Below are positions 25,209 through 37,789 of a stretch of DNA of 64,000 nucleotides, in pieces (position 1 is the stretch's first letter; each line of letters starts with the position of its first letter). Both the position numbers and the translations under genes were made by a program. This DNA comes from Paramecium sonneborni (Eukaryota > Ciliophora > Oligohymenophorea > Peniculida > Parameciidae): assembly GCA_905182985.1 (NCBI GenBank), contig CAJJDN010000084.1:205928-269927 (forward strand). The letters run 5' to 3'. The notes under the pieces are model-generated. The model saw nothing but the letters and a program-made list of their open reading frames with translations, was not told the origin of the DNA and searched no databases.

Positions 25209-26960
25209 ATGGATCAAAATTATTTCCTTTCTTATCATTCATAGCATAACTATTAAAACGTTATTTATAATCAACCCAATATAAATAAATCTTCATAGAA
25301 TTAATATTCCCATTTATTTCTTACTTTTTAAAGGATCCCTTTTCTATTTTTGTGAATCTTTTAAATCTTTCTTAAGATTTTCGTACTTTTATTTATATCT
25401 ACACTCTAGATTTAAAAAGGAGAAAATAAATATCTATATCACATAGATAATCAAAACTTGAGAACTTTTTGGAAAATTTAACAACTTTAAAATTATATCA
25501 AAAATATCATTCATCTTTTGAATTTTTATAAACAATTATAAATTATAACTTGTGAGATATTCAATTTTTAGCTACATTTTATTTTTTATCAGGAATTTTA
25601 TTGTATAATTATACCTCAAAATTTCTTCCATTGAAACTAATAATTATTGATTGATTTTATATTTTATTTTATTAAATTTAAGATAATCTAAAGATGCATA
25701 TTATGCAAAATTCGTTTTTTAAACAACATTTTTAATATTAGAAATAACATATCACTCTTAATGTCTTTAACTATATTAAATTAATTATTTTAAGTGGTTT
25801 ATTTTCTGAAATAAAAAAAATATTTACTATTTACTTTTTTGATAGATATAAAGAAACCTTTACTTTTTAAGATTTAATGGAATGATTAGAAAGATGTCCT
25901 CTTATTTAACTATGTAGAATTATTAATAGGCTGCTACTTTGGCATAATTAAAAGAAATACTTCATTAATCTTATATGAATAGTTAAGAATAATTTTTGGA
26001 TTAATATTTCTGAATTCAAATTTGATTAGGTCAATAAATAGCTAAATATAAATTATTAATCCTATTGAAATTTAATAGAAAAAATTTTAAATTAGTTTTT
26101 CTATTGATCAATATTTTAAAAAATATATGAATAAAATTAATAAATTTAGAAATCATTAGTTGTGTATAATATAAATTTGAAGTAATAATTAATTATATTT
26201 TTTTAATAGCTGAATAATACTGTCTCAATTACTTTGAGCCTCATTAAAATTTCCTTACGTTATAAAATTATTTATTATTTTTTCAACTAGATAATTTAAA
26301 TTAATATTTTTTTTTTAAAAGATTCTAATTGTACAAAATTTTAATTTTCTATACAATTTATAATTGAATATTTGTATTCTCAAAGAAGCACCTATAAAAT
26401 AGAATAAATCTCGAAAATTCTTCCAATATCAAGGAATTATGTAATACTATTCATTTCAAACAGGAACTAGGAATTGACCATAATAGATTTTCCATTTTAT
26501 GACAACCACACATATTAAAAAGAGTTTTAATGTGTTTTTATATAAATAAAAACATCCATAATAAATGAATTTTCAATTTCAGATCAATATAAAACTGCAA
26601 TTAAATCTTAATCAATAAAATATTCTAAAATCATTTAATGAAAATTATGAATTGACAAATATAAATAATAAGTTATTAAATTTAATGAATTCTTAGTACA
26701 ATAAAGTAAAAAACTTGATATTTCTTCCCTTTATGGATTTTTTAATGATTATTAAATCTCCATTTGAAAAATTAGATGGATCAATATAAACAGTAAATTT
26801 ATTGATTTTATAATCATAAAAAATGATGGATTATATAAATTAAAACATTTTTATATATTAGATGATGAGTTTTTGATGAATTTTATTAATAAAATTTACA
26901 TTCCTAGATAAAAGAAGTATTTATAATATAAAATTGGGGATGTAATTTAAATAAAAAATA
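25209..26960 (+). CDS. Unresolved gene or genes with many short introns
   Basis: Several + strand stretches read well as protein: MDQNYFLSYHSQHNYQN from ATG 25209, LDLKRRKQISISHRQSKLEN (about 25415-25480), EIQQKKFQISFSIDQYFKKY (about 26060-26130) and YKLKHFYILDDEFLMNFINK ending at TGA near 26977. They lie in different frames, and in some places two frames are open together. I could not place the introns with confidence. This is likely one or two genes of unknown function; the PX-like look of the first part is only an impression. Confidence 0.35.
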
Positions 26961-26980
26961 AATTTAATAAAGATTGATAG

Positions 26981-27889
26981 ATGGGCTTATCCCATTTTTT
27001 TGGATATATAAAAAGCTTAGAAAAAAAAAAATCCTTACATATAGCAATTGCTTATATTTTGATTGCTTACTTTTTTCATGCTGTTCAAGTAACATTTTAC
27101 AAATCAGGACATTTTACTGTTGTACCATAAAGTTTATTTTTGAGATCATTTTTTTCATTAATCATATTATTTTTTTTCTAATGGAAAGAAAACTTTTATC
27201 CAAAGAATAGAACTAAATATTTATTACAATCATAAACGTTAGTTGCTTGCGGATCGCTATTTTATTTTTATGGAATAAATTTCATTTCTCTTTCAGAGGG
27301 AACTATTTTATTTGCTACAAATTCAATTTGGAGTTAATTAATGGTGAGTTTCATGAATAGAGAAAGAATCACAAAATCTCGATTTTTAAATTCGATTATA
27401 TGTATTATTGGAATAGTAGTAATTGTTAATCCAACAATTACAGTTGAAGACCATGTTATGCATATAATTGGTTGTATTAGTATGTTAATTTGCAGTGTTA
27501 TTCAATCATTAGGATTTATTATAATGAAAAAGATTGGTACAGAAGTTCCATCAACAATTACTACCTCATATTTTCATATAATGATAATAATTACAGCAAG
27601 TCTACAATAATAATTTATCTGCAGATTTGAATATTTTGATGGTTATTTTAATTACATAGCAGGATTTGCAATTTTTACAATGTTGGGCCAATTGTTTTAA
27701 TTTAGAGCACAAACATTAGTCACATATGATAAATTATGTAATTATACTTACTCATAAACTCTGTATATTATTATTATAGATTATGTAATCTTCAATAAAA
27801 TACTTAGTTTAAATGGTTTGATAGGTGGAAGTTTAATTTTATTTGGTGTTTTCAAATAATTGGCAGAAGACAAGAAGTAAAGAAATTGA
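26981..27889 (+). CDS. DMT-superfamily (EamA/SLC35-like) membrane transporter
   Basis: This is an intronless gene of 302 residues with about ten membrane segments in the EamA order: SGHFTVVPQSLFLRSFFSLI, LVACGSLFYFYGINFISLSE, TILFATNSIWSQLMV, ICIIGIVVIVNPTI and the second half-repeat ending GLIGGSLILFGVFKQ. The family moves nucleotide sugars or small metabolites across Golgi, ER or plasma membranes. The substrate cannot be told from the sequence. ATG 26981 is the first in frame. Confidence 0.85.
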
Positions 27890-27988
27890 TAATATATTTG
27901 TGTTTAAATGCTAATAATAATAATATTACATAGATTTGCAAATTATACATAATTAATTGTTTAATTTTCAAAATTGACTCTTGGTGAA

Positions 27989-28855
27989 ATGTCTCAAAAA
28001 GCATATTAAAGTATAATGGATGCCAACATTTCTGCTACATAATTGTTATAAGAAGGTAAAGAAGATTAAAAACAATTTAGAAAAATATAATTAAGGATAT
28101 CAAATATTAAGAAGAATTGAAACTACTCTTAAGTAAGAAAAGGAAGCTCCTACTATTCCATTATCATAAATTAATCATCTTCTTTCTGTAGTTACTAATA
28201 ATATAGGTTGTTTTTATTACATGTAACATTCATTCATATTAATATAAGGGTTGACAAATTTCAAGCTGCTGAAAAATATCTCAAGTAATCTATTGAATAT
28301 TTATAATTATCAATTCCAGATGAAACTTTACTTATTACTTTAATTAATTTAGTTATTCTCTTTATTAAAAATGAAAAATATTCAGAAGCTAGTAGATATA
28401 TAGAATAAAGTTTTACTGAATTAAATTAATTATAAGATCAACAACTCAATCCAAAAATTAGATTATTTTTGGGTGATCATTCTTCTATTATGACTTTGTA
28501 ATCTTTGGAAGCCATTTTACTTTTTTATAGTGGATTAACATTTTATGAATTAGGATAATCTAATAATGCACTTTAAGCTTGGAAAAAAGTACTTGATATT
28601 TTACAATCTAATACTAAATCACCTTATTATATATTAACTAAATCAAAAATTCAAAATTTGGAAGCAGAAAATGTATCTAAAAATAATAAAGGTAATTTAT
28701 ATTCTAGTAGATCACATCTTAAATCAGATAGAATCAATAAAATTTTAGAATAATATTCTAAAGATAATGAAAAATCAAATTAATAAAGTTTTCGTTTATT
28801 AAGTTAAAAAATTAAAAAAAAAGTAAATTTAATAATATAAAAAGATAGGTAATGA
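27989..28855 (+). CDS. TPR-repeat protein
   Basis: The product is about 271 residues. After introns 28056-28080 (TAG) and 28223-28248 (AAG), it reads YNQGYQILRRIETTLKQ, NNIGCFYYMVDKFQAAEKYL and ILLFYSGLTFYELGQSNNAL, which are tetratricopeptide repeats of the kind also seen in the gene at 20837-22988. The tail is basic and Ser/Asn-rich. The next gene starts 2 bases after this stop, so the two may be one transcript or one gene with an unseen intron. Confidence 0.75.
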
Positions 28856-28856
28856 A

Positions 28857-29771
28857 ATGGGTGATTATCAATAACCAAAATGGCAAAATAAAATTGAGCA
28901 TAATGAAAAAAAAATTGAAATAAATAATTATTTTAGTGATCAAAAGAAGATACAATTATAAATTAATGTTAAAGATCTCTTGCATTAAAAATCTATTACT
29001 TAAAGAGATAAAACAAAAGATATACCTCTCAGTTCTCATACTTCATCTGTTAATTAGTAACTTAATAAAGCCTTAAAAAAGAGACCTACTTAACATATTG
29101 AAATTATTGAAAAGTTAAATAAAACACATAATGAAATATACAAAAGCTATTTAGCCTAAAGAAGCAATAATGGAAGTAAAACACAACGTGGAGATTCAAG
29201 TATCAATTTTTTAATTTCTATTTTAGATATCGATATCCGAATTAAAGTAAATGATAAAAGTTCTCATTCATAAAATACTATTTAACATAATAAAAGTCAA
29301 GATAAAAAATCTGTTGATCTTAGAGAATCACCTGAGTTATGTGGAAGTCCTTAATAGTTTTTTAATATGCTCTAATCTACTCAAAGTGTAATTAAAAGCC
29401 AATTAATGAGATCAGGAAGTTAAGGAAGTGTATCTTAAACATCTCCCTTTAGATTGGCTTAAAGTTAAGGTGATTAACCGAAAAATAATAATAAATTACC
29501 TTTTGAATATGCAAAAACTCACAGACCTATGGTGGATACTTATGACAAAGCCATAAAAGAATTATATCAAAACTAATATGTTCAAATAGAAAATAAAAAA
29601 TTTAATAGAATAGTTGATTTAGCTTAAAGTGTTAAAAATCGAATATCAAATATTAATAAAATACTAATCCAATAAGAAAAAAATTAATAAATCCTTTAAA
29701 AATAATTTTCACAAGAGTTTAATTAATCTAAAGATGAAGATAGTTGTGAGACTATAATACGTATGGACTGA
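28857..29771 (+). CDS. Unknown Ser/Gln-rich protein
   Basis: The product is about 295 residues after a 27-base intron (29200-29226, GTA...TAG). It is hydrophilic, with Ser/Gln-rich disorder in the middle and helical ends. A more ordered stretch reads FEYAKTHRPMVDTYDKAIKE. It may be the C-terminal half of the upstream TPR protein if the TGA at 28853 lies in an intron, but I found no join that keeps both frames. No family recognised. Confidence 0.6.
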
Positions 29772-30455
29772 ATTAAGTAATATATAATCACTATTAAATT
29801 TAAATAAATATTTCCTATTTTTTATTAATTCAACTATTCATATAACTTAAGACAAAAATTAAAAAATAATTCTGAATCACATATCATGACAGATTTTTTG
29901 TTTTCTCTAAAACTTGAATAATCAAAACAAAGAAAAAATAAGGATGATGAATCTAAAAAGATATCTCTTCTAGTTCTATTAATGTCTTTTTTTGAATCAT
30001 TCATTCACAAACATTAAACAATTAGGATAATCTTTTTATTTATTTTAATGACAACAATATATATTTCCAAATTATGAATGAAGATTTTTGGAGTAAGTCT
30101 AGACTTTGAACAATACAAATATTTATTTAAATAATCCAGTTAATTAGAAAAATAAGAATGATTCAACTAGTGGAGATATTCTAGATATTGAAAATATACT
30201 ATAATTAGCATCTTCTGAAAAAAATATTGATATTTTGAGGATATTATTATTTTGAGATGATTCAAGTGATAGGGAATCTGTTGAGAAAAGTGTTTGAAGA
30301 CCCATAAGACTTATAAAAGAAATATTAATAAATAATTTATATGAATCTTGTGAATATTTATAATTATTTACAAATATCTTATTCAAACATAAATTAAGAG
30401 TGATTGTAGGAGAGTTTAAAAAAAAGATCTTTCAATCATTCTAATAATTAATTTA
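29772..30455. other. Region with competing weak ORFs
   Basis: A minus-strand frame (about 30000-30386, ATG to TGA, about 130 codons) has no stop. A plus-strand frame reads like protein over the same bases but holds several TGA codons. Neither shows a domain. I do not call a gene here; a small minus-strand gene is the better of the two options. Confidence 0.3.
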
Positions 30456-31186
30456 ATGAATTAACAACAAGAAATAAGTGCAAAAGAAAATAGTGCAGAT
30501 TTTTCAACTACATAATAAGAGTGCAGAAATGGAAATGCTACAGAACATCAATTATCAAAAAAAGAATAATTTCTGCTTAAATGCACTAAACATTAAGACA
30601 TAATGATTTATAAAAAGAGATATCAAATTGGTGATAGTGTATTAATAAAAACAACTAATCAAATTGAATAGATTGGTTTGATATTAAACTTTTATGGTTA
30701 TCAATAAGATGATAAGACAATAGTTCCTTTGGTTGAAGTTTAATGGTAATTTTAAATAGTTTAATTTTAAGGTATTGTACTTATTAAGATCTTGCAGATT
30801 CAATCGATAAAGATTCCTTTTCTGAATGTGAATTGTTCTTAACTGAACAAAGTACTATTTTATTTATCGATTGCATCTAAGCAAAATGCTTTGTAATGAA
30901 TATTGATGAATTTGAAAACACTGGAACTTCAAATGCTTATTTTACAAGGGCAAAATACAACACTTTAACTAAACAATTAGAACCTCCCATTTCTTAATGG
31001 AAAAAAGTTTGTATTTGTGAATAGCCCTAAAATCCTGTAAAAAATTTTATTTTTATTATTATCAAGGATTTATTATATATTTAATGTGATCAATGTAATA
31101 AATGGTTTCATTTATCATGTATGGGATTAACATAAGAGCAAGCCAATTAAATGGAATAATATAGTTGTAAAATTTGTAAAAAATGA
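30456..31186 (+). CDS. BAH-PHD chromatin reader
   Basis: The product is about 224 residues. A BAH domain spans about 50-170 (YQIGDSVLIKTTNQIEQIGL, then SECELFLTEQSTILFIDCIQ). A PHD finger closes the protein: CICEQPQNPDLLYIQCDQC, NKWFHLSCMG and CKICKK, with all zinc ligands present. BAH-PHD proteins read nucleosome or histone-tail marks. Introns 30746-30771 and 31037-31066 both end AAG; removing them restores the BAH block EVQWYCTYQDL and the PHD block NPDLLYIQC, which supports AAG as a real acceptor here. Confidence 0.9.
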
Positions 31187-31200
31187 GTGTAAATTTTTAT

Positions 31201-32401
31201 TCAAATTATAAACTTATTCATCAATTTATTTGCTGTCACTTTATTTATAAGGGATTTAATATCATCCATTTTTTTAATTGCATTTATAACTTTTATTGGA
31301 CCGCTTTTCTAATTTTATAATAAATTCTTTTAAATAGAAATGGTTTCCCCATATAGAGAATTTAATTTGGCTAAATTTATTTATAATACTATCATACCTT
31401 CAGTCTCACTAATTAATGATTCATCCATAAATAATTGATTATCTAATTCATTTGGAAACTTCTTATTTCTTTTAAATATACGTTTAGTTGATTTATAAGG
31501 CCTTCCATAATTTTCCTTTTAATTCTCAAGCTTTTCATTTTTCAAACTAATAATATAGTAACTTTTTTACTTATAGTTTTCTAGATTCCCTAATTCATCA
31601 ACCAATTTAGATATTTATTAATTAGGAATTTGTGGAATTTAATTCAAAATATAATCTGAAGAGGCTCTAAAGGACTACATTCATTAAATTTAATATTATT
31701 TTGTACTTTAAGATAGTTACTGTATATTAACTAATGTTTTGAATTCTGTAATTTCAAATTCGCTATCTTAACACCTATTAGATTGTCTGATTTTTATCTT
31801 AGATTAATTACTAAAAAATACTTAATTATTGCAATCTATTTTGATCTGATCTTAATTTTATTGTTAAATTCTTGTATTCATCAAATTATATAAATACTTT
31901 ATTAATTAGACTATTCTATTTCATTTGATATATTTCTACTTTTTATTCTGTCTCTATATGATGTTAAGATTGAATTTAAATGATTGAGTCTCTTTTCATT
32001 TTAATATTATAGTGTTTGTTTTTGATTTACTTTTTTGCTAAAAGGTTCATCCTCATAGTTTTAATCAACTTCTTAAATGAAATTTTTAATCTCATTATAA
32101 TCTATTTAATTTTTAACATCAGAACTTGTTCTCCTATGTAGAGATGGCTAAATAAGATTAATGTTAAACTTACTCTGATATGACATGAATTCGTTTTTCT
32201 CTATTTTTCAATTGCAATATAAGGTTTAGTATCAGCAACATCTTCATTGACTTTGTTAATTTTAATCCATAATTTCTTATTTATACTTTATCTTTAAGTT
32301 TTTTAAGAAATTGCTCTATTGAAGTAAGATGTATCGATACGACTTGTAGGTCTATTAGTAGTTAGAGCTGACTCAGAAGTCAATTTATTAGATTTCAACA
32401 T
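31201..32401 (-). CDS. Coiled-coil protein, introns partly resolved
   Basis: From ATG 32401 the product reads ESALTTNRPTSRIDTSYFN and then Lys/Asn/Gln-rich helical sequence. Intron 32148-32173 (TAG) is clear and 31871-31897 (AAG) is likely. The C-terminal part is coherent (SSDYILNQIPQIPNQQISKL, DELGNLENYKQK, KNEKLENQKENYGRPYKS) and ends at TGA 31201-31203. The middle needs one or two more introns that I could not fix, so the exact protein is unknown. It follows the next upstream coiled-coil gene by 15 bases. Confidence 0.6.
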
Positions 32402-32416
32402 ATAAATAAATAAAAT

Positions 32417-34391
32417 TCATAAATAGTAATTCCTTTTAACTAAATATGGTTTATTATGATTGCTTTAATTACTCAACATACTATTTTATTAATTGCTGTC
32501 AATAAACTCATTTGAAAAATATTTGCTATTTTGTATCATATTTGTAGGTGTCTGGCTGGATGAGAAATTAAGCAAGTTATTATGAATTTGATTAGAAGTA
32601 TTTAATTAAGATTTATTAAAGTTAAGATTTCTGCTTACAAAACTCTCAATATGATCAAGAGATATCAATATTGTACTAGGTGAAATCTCATCTACTTAAA
32701 TTTTGCTTAAATCAAAAACTTATAAATTTCCTAAGATTTCTTCTATCTTCTTGTAAATTTTAATTAATTAAGAATTAAAATCTTTAATTATACTACTATA
32801 AATAATGTATATACTTCTCATAATATTCTACATCTGCTTAAACTTTTATTTGTAATGTATTATATTTTTATTGTATTAAATTTACATTTTACAACTCATC
32901 AATTTATTTAAAGTATTAGTTATTCAAATCTTAATTTATTTAATTTTAATCTATTATCTATTATTACAGCTATTCCATTTATTCAACATATTCCTATCTT
33001 TCTTATGATAGTTTTCCAACAGTCTAATTTAAATCCTTAACTTATTAATTCAATTAAACTTCCTTATCTTTGAGACTTGAATTCTATTAGAATAATTCTT
33101 GATACTATTAAGTTATTGTAATTAATTATTTATTCTATTATTCAATCTAATTTATTTAATTACTCAACTTCTCTTGATACTCTCCTAATTTCTGATGCAA
33201 TATCAATTATTATTGAAAATCCTATAGAGTTTATTTATTAATTCGAATCATCTAATCTAAACCTTATTATTATTTTTGAATAAGATTAGTGTTTCTTGAG
33301 GATTTTAAATTACTATCAAATTCACAAACACTTTAATTATCCTAGATCTAAGTAAATTGAAATTGACTATGTTTATCATCAGATTGCCTAACTATCAATT
33401 ATATCTAAGATGCACTATCATTAAATTTTCTACTTATTTCTTTATTCTACTATTCTTAATCTTATAGTTATCTTTGTAATATAGTAATTTATGATTAATA
33501 TTTCATAATTTCATCTTGTAATAAACTTTTACTCTTATTTTACATCTCACTAATCTCTTTTATAAAATCCTCCTTTTCCATCAATTCAATGTTATATTAT
33601 TCAATTTATTTTTATAACTGCAATATCATTATTTTCATTTCCTTTTATTTTAAATCTTGTTAATCATTTTATTATTTCAACTATTCTGCAATATCTTTCT
33701 ATTTGTCTATATAATCTAATAAAGATTCTTTTTCTTATTCTAATTGATTAATTGTTTAATTGGCTAATGTCAATTTTTAAATAGCTTATTCAATTGATGT
33801 ACTTAATTCTTGATTCTATCTTTAATATTCTTAAAGATCAACTAATTCATTAAGGTTATTTTCATAGTTTTATATAATTCCTTATAAATTTTATATCTAT
33901 TTTTCATAATTATCTTTCTATTTTTTCAATTCTAAATAAAAATCAACACATTTTCCTTCATTTTATTTGATAACAAAAACCCCACAATTAAACAACTTTC
34001 TTTCTAACTCTAATTTTAATAAGTTATTATAAACAACTAATTACTCATAGCTCTATTATTCACTTTCAACTGATTGATTATGATTACTATGATGTGTTGA
34101 TTGAGTTGATTATAATGGAGCATATTACTATTTCAATTTATTCAAATATGAAGTAGGTTAACTTGGTGATTTCTTTTTGGTGTAATTATTAGGTGGTAAG
34201 CTACTGTTATGGTATTTGTTACTAAAATTTGAATCTTGCTGACATTATTTCATACTCATACTACCTACCTAATTATAATTCTAAGGAGCAAATGTATATT
34301 CTCTATTTGAATAATGAATGCTAGATGGCTTTTGTTTTTATTATGAAACATCTACTGCTTAACAATAATTGTCAATATAATTTAAATTCAT
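32417..34391 (-). CDS. Large Gln-rich coiled-coil protein
   Basis: The product is about 649 residues. Residues 1-120 are Ser/Asn/Gln-rich and disordered. From about residue 125 to 560 an almost unbroken coiled coil follows (LEQEKESLLDYIDKQKD, ELMEKEDFIKEISEMQ). The tail is Ser/Asn-rich. One 25-base intron (32695-32719) ends AAG. Gln is exceptionally frequent, nearly all TAA or TAG. A basal-body, cortical or vesicle-tether role is possible but not shown. Confidence 0.8.
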
Positions 34392-34407
34392 TAATATTTT
34401 TATTAAC

Positions 34408-34617
34408 TCAAATATCATCGTAGGCATTCTTGATTCCCTATTTAAATGTATTAAATAATGTTGAAATCGTTTTATCACCCTTATCTAGTTCTTCTCTTAA
34501 AGGCGTAAATAACTTATGATGTAAAGAAAAATAGTAGGCTTGATCTAAGTTAATTGCAAAATAAAATCCTGCTGTAAATCCAATCAATAAGTGTGCCACT
34601 TATAATCTAGATATCAT
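34408..34617 (-). CDS. Small single-pass membrane protein
   Basis: The ORF is 69 residues, intronless, ATG to TGA. The first 25 residues form a membrane segment (VAHLLIGFTAGFYFAINLD) followed by a polar helix. It sits 16 bases upstream of the large coiled-coil gene on the same strand. Its size and layout resemble small mitochondrial or ER membrane proteins, but I recognise no family. Confidence 0.6.
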
Positions 34618-34751
34618 TTATTTTTTTTATTAAAATTAATAATGGTTTATTAAAGAGTATTCTAAAATTGTATTAAGAAATATTATGATTTATTATTATA
34701 ATTTATTTTAATACCTTAATTTTATATACTAAGTATAATAGTAATTCATAT

Positions 34752-37700
34752 TCATATTTTTAAATCTTAAACACTTTGCTTTTGTTAAAAATCATTTTTA
34801 AAATGTGCAGTCTCAGTAAACATTGATTGATTGTCATTCTCTTTATCTTATTATGATTTTCTTGTATTGTACAATCTAGTCTACTATGTTTAAGATGTGT
34901 TAAGGTGTTATTTTAATTTTGTCTCTGATTTTACAGAAATTATAGATTAATTTCTACTTTCTAACCTACTTTATAGATTTCCTTGTCTCAAATTTAAATT
35001 CGGTTTGAATGTTAACTCTTTGTCATATTCTTATTATATTAAATTTAAAGTTCGCTTCCTTTTATTAACATGGTTTTTCATTCTTTCATAAAGAGATTCA
35101 TTATTTCCAACACTATGTTCTTTAGTTTTAGGATTAGTCTTTTATCTTTTTTGATTCTCCTCCAACCCAATTTATCTAGATTTAGAAGATAACATATATA
35201 ATCGATCAAAAGCAGGTTAAGAACTAGGAGAAAAATTAGAATAATTCTTGATTTTAGGTTTGAATGTACAGCTTTCTAGTTCTTTTGCTTCTGATTCAAT
35301 TTTTTAAAATGCTTTTATTTACTATTTTTCAGCTGATTCGTTATGCAATCTCAAAAAGACTAAATAAAATATAATAATCGATTACTATCATCTCCACTTC
35401 GATCTAATTATCTTGAGGATATTTAAGGTTTAAAAGTACATGATTAAAGCTCTCTTTCTTCACTGGTTGGCGCTAGACTTAATTTCATATTGTTTCTATT
35501 TATAGATTCTTAAAATAATCTATCAAAAATTTATTCTAAAGGTTAATAATTAGACATTGATGATTGTTTATTAATTTAAGGAGTGAATGTACATTAACTA
35601 ACTTCTTGTTTCTATTTAATTTCTGAAAAATCATTCTTGCTGGCAAGTTAAGTTTTATATAAACGATCAAATACTTCAGTTTCATTAGAACCTATATTAT
35701 CTGATGTTATTTAGGGCTTAAATGTACAATCTCTTAATTCTTATTTGCATTACTCTTGCTCTAAATATTCTCTATGTCAGTTAGGAAAATACTTACTTTT
35801 TTACTTTCTAAGCTATTCCATCTTAATATAATCTCTCACATGTATCATTTAAACCCATTGAATTTAGTGTTTATTTATTTACAGGAGATTAATATTATAT
35901 TTGTTGATTGCTGGGAGATTTTTATGAGATACTTAATTATTAGAAATTGTTCAAAATCTTTTAAGAATTTGAATGAGAATACAATATTTTAAATGGCTTT
36001 GCATATAACATTTTTGTTATTAATCTTATTAAGGATTTGGGGTTTTATTTTGTATTTTATTTTAATTTCCAACTATCATATATTCTGTTGGCCATATCAA
36101 ATGAATCTGAAGCAGTGAGATTTTTTAAATAATCAGATAATTCAAACATCATGTTGTTAGTTGATATTTTTGATTTGTTAGTAATTATACCTATTTCAAT
36201 TAAATATTCGATAAATTATGCCATTTATTAATTAAATTTATAATCATTATTTTAACCTATTAATGAAGCTTTATCTTCTAAATTCTGTGAATAATTTTCT
36301 ATCTTTTCTTCCTTTCAAAAATCTAGCTATAACTTTACATGCCATATATTTCTCCATTTAGCTCTCCCATTATTGATTATACTTTTATTTGTTCTCTGTT
36401 AACTTTTGAATAATTTAATTTGCATAATGTTCTTTCTTGTCTAATTCCTTTTATTATCATTATATAATTACTCCAATAATTTATTATTATTTTGCGTATT
36501 TTTCTTACAATTACTTTAATGTCAATCTTGCTTAAGACAATTCTTCTTATCTCTTAGTATTAACTTCCACCATAATTCTTTCCTTTTCTTAAGTTGCTTG
36601 TAATTCTTGAAACATCTGAGATATTTTTGGGTTATTCTATAATAAATACTTCTCTAATTCAGATCTCATATTATTTAATTCTTATTTTCTTTCTTTTGCA
36701 TTTTTAGCTCTATATACTACTTTTTTTTTTTTTTTTTATGTTTTTGTCAAACTTTCATTTGAATTAACTTTTTTACTATTTTCTTAAACTTATTCAAGTT
36801 TAATCTAAGATTATTTATTTTTATCTTCCAACTCTTTTTTATTTTTCATTGCCAATTTCATTTTATTATCTTATTCTTAATTCTCTTCATCAATCTCAAA
36901 CTTTTCCTAATCATATTCTTATTCTTCATTAATTTATTTTTCAATATTTTTCTAAGCACTTTTTTGAATTTATACATCTTGTTTAAAATCATCATAATCT
37001 TCTTCATCTTCTAAGTGTGGTACTTGTGAAATCACTAAGTTTTTTTAAAGAATATCATTCATCCTTAATTATTCTATATTATCAAGTTTTTATTTTATAT
37101 CTTTCTACTATTGCTTTAATAATTCTTGATTTTATTTAATAGATGATTCAATAACATCAGACTTTTGTAACTTTTATAAATACTATTCTAAATTTTATTT
37201 TTCAATAGTTTCACATTTTTTATTTGGCCCTTTTAATTTAGGATTATCTGAAATAATAAATTAATTATCTAAATCATCATCATCCCAGTCAAAAATGCCA
37301 GCATTTTAAATGATTTCTTATTTTTATTTCTAATACTATTATTTGTATTTAATATCGACTTATTATTAATTTGCTAATTATTGAGCAGGATTTGTCATAT
37401 TTGTTTGATTAGTGTTTTACTGAGGAAAATAACAATTAGATTGAATTTTAGGGGTTATTTCAAATTGTTAATTCTTATCAAATTTAACTTATTTAGAAGA
37501 ATTTAACTATTATTAGATTTGTTGATAGGTATTTTATTTATTATTAACTCCCTTATGTTATAGATTTTAATCCCTTTAATTTGAAGCTGATTTCAATCCA
37601 GAAGAACTTTATGGCCTGAGAATGGTTTTACAATTTTTATTTTTATCATCTTTTTCAATAAGCTGATTAATTAAAGTATTCTTTTAATTAGTAGTTGTTT

Positions 37701-37779
37701 ATTAATTTAATGGAAGCTTATCTTCAAATAGAACATCGTTGAAATTAAAATTGAGTGAAGGTTTCAATAATTGTTACAT
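34752..37779 (-). CDS. Long coiled-coil protein with CTFKP-type repeats
   Basis: This single open frame of about 976 residues has four introns (36448-36471, 36312-36333, 35772-35796, 35360-35385). Residues 1-230 are Gln/Asn-rich, 230-600 are coiled coil with Asp/Glu clusters (FDWDDDDLDN) and 600-690 are helical. The last 300 residues carry repeats of a RLY...helix...CTFKP unit (ERLYQDG, RDCTFKPQI, VSQCTFTPQI, ELQSCTFKPQI, LESCTFKPKI). Such FxPxI repeats recur in ciliate and other protist cytoskeletal proteins of unknown function. The frame is unbroken between the coil and repeat parts, but a second ATG at 36011 or 35858 leaves two adjacent genes possible. Confidence 0.7.
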
Positions 37780-37789
37780 AAATTAATTT

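Noticed and set aside
29950..30450. A + strand frame that would need TGA read as Trp
   Set aside because: All recognised genes here end at TGA, and the number of TGAs in this frame is about what chance would give. No domain supports it.
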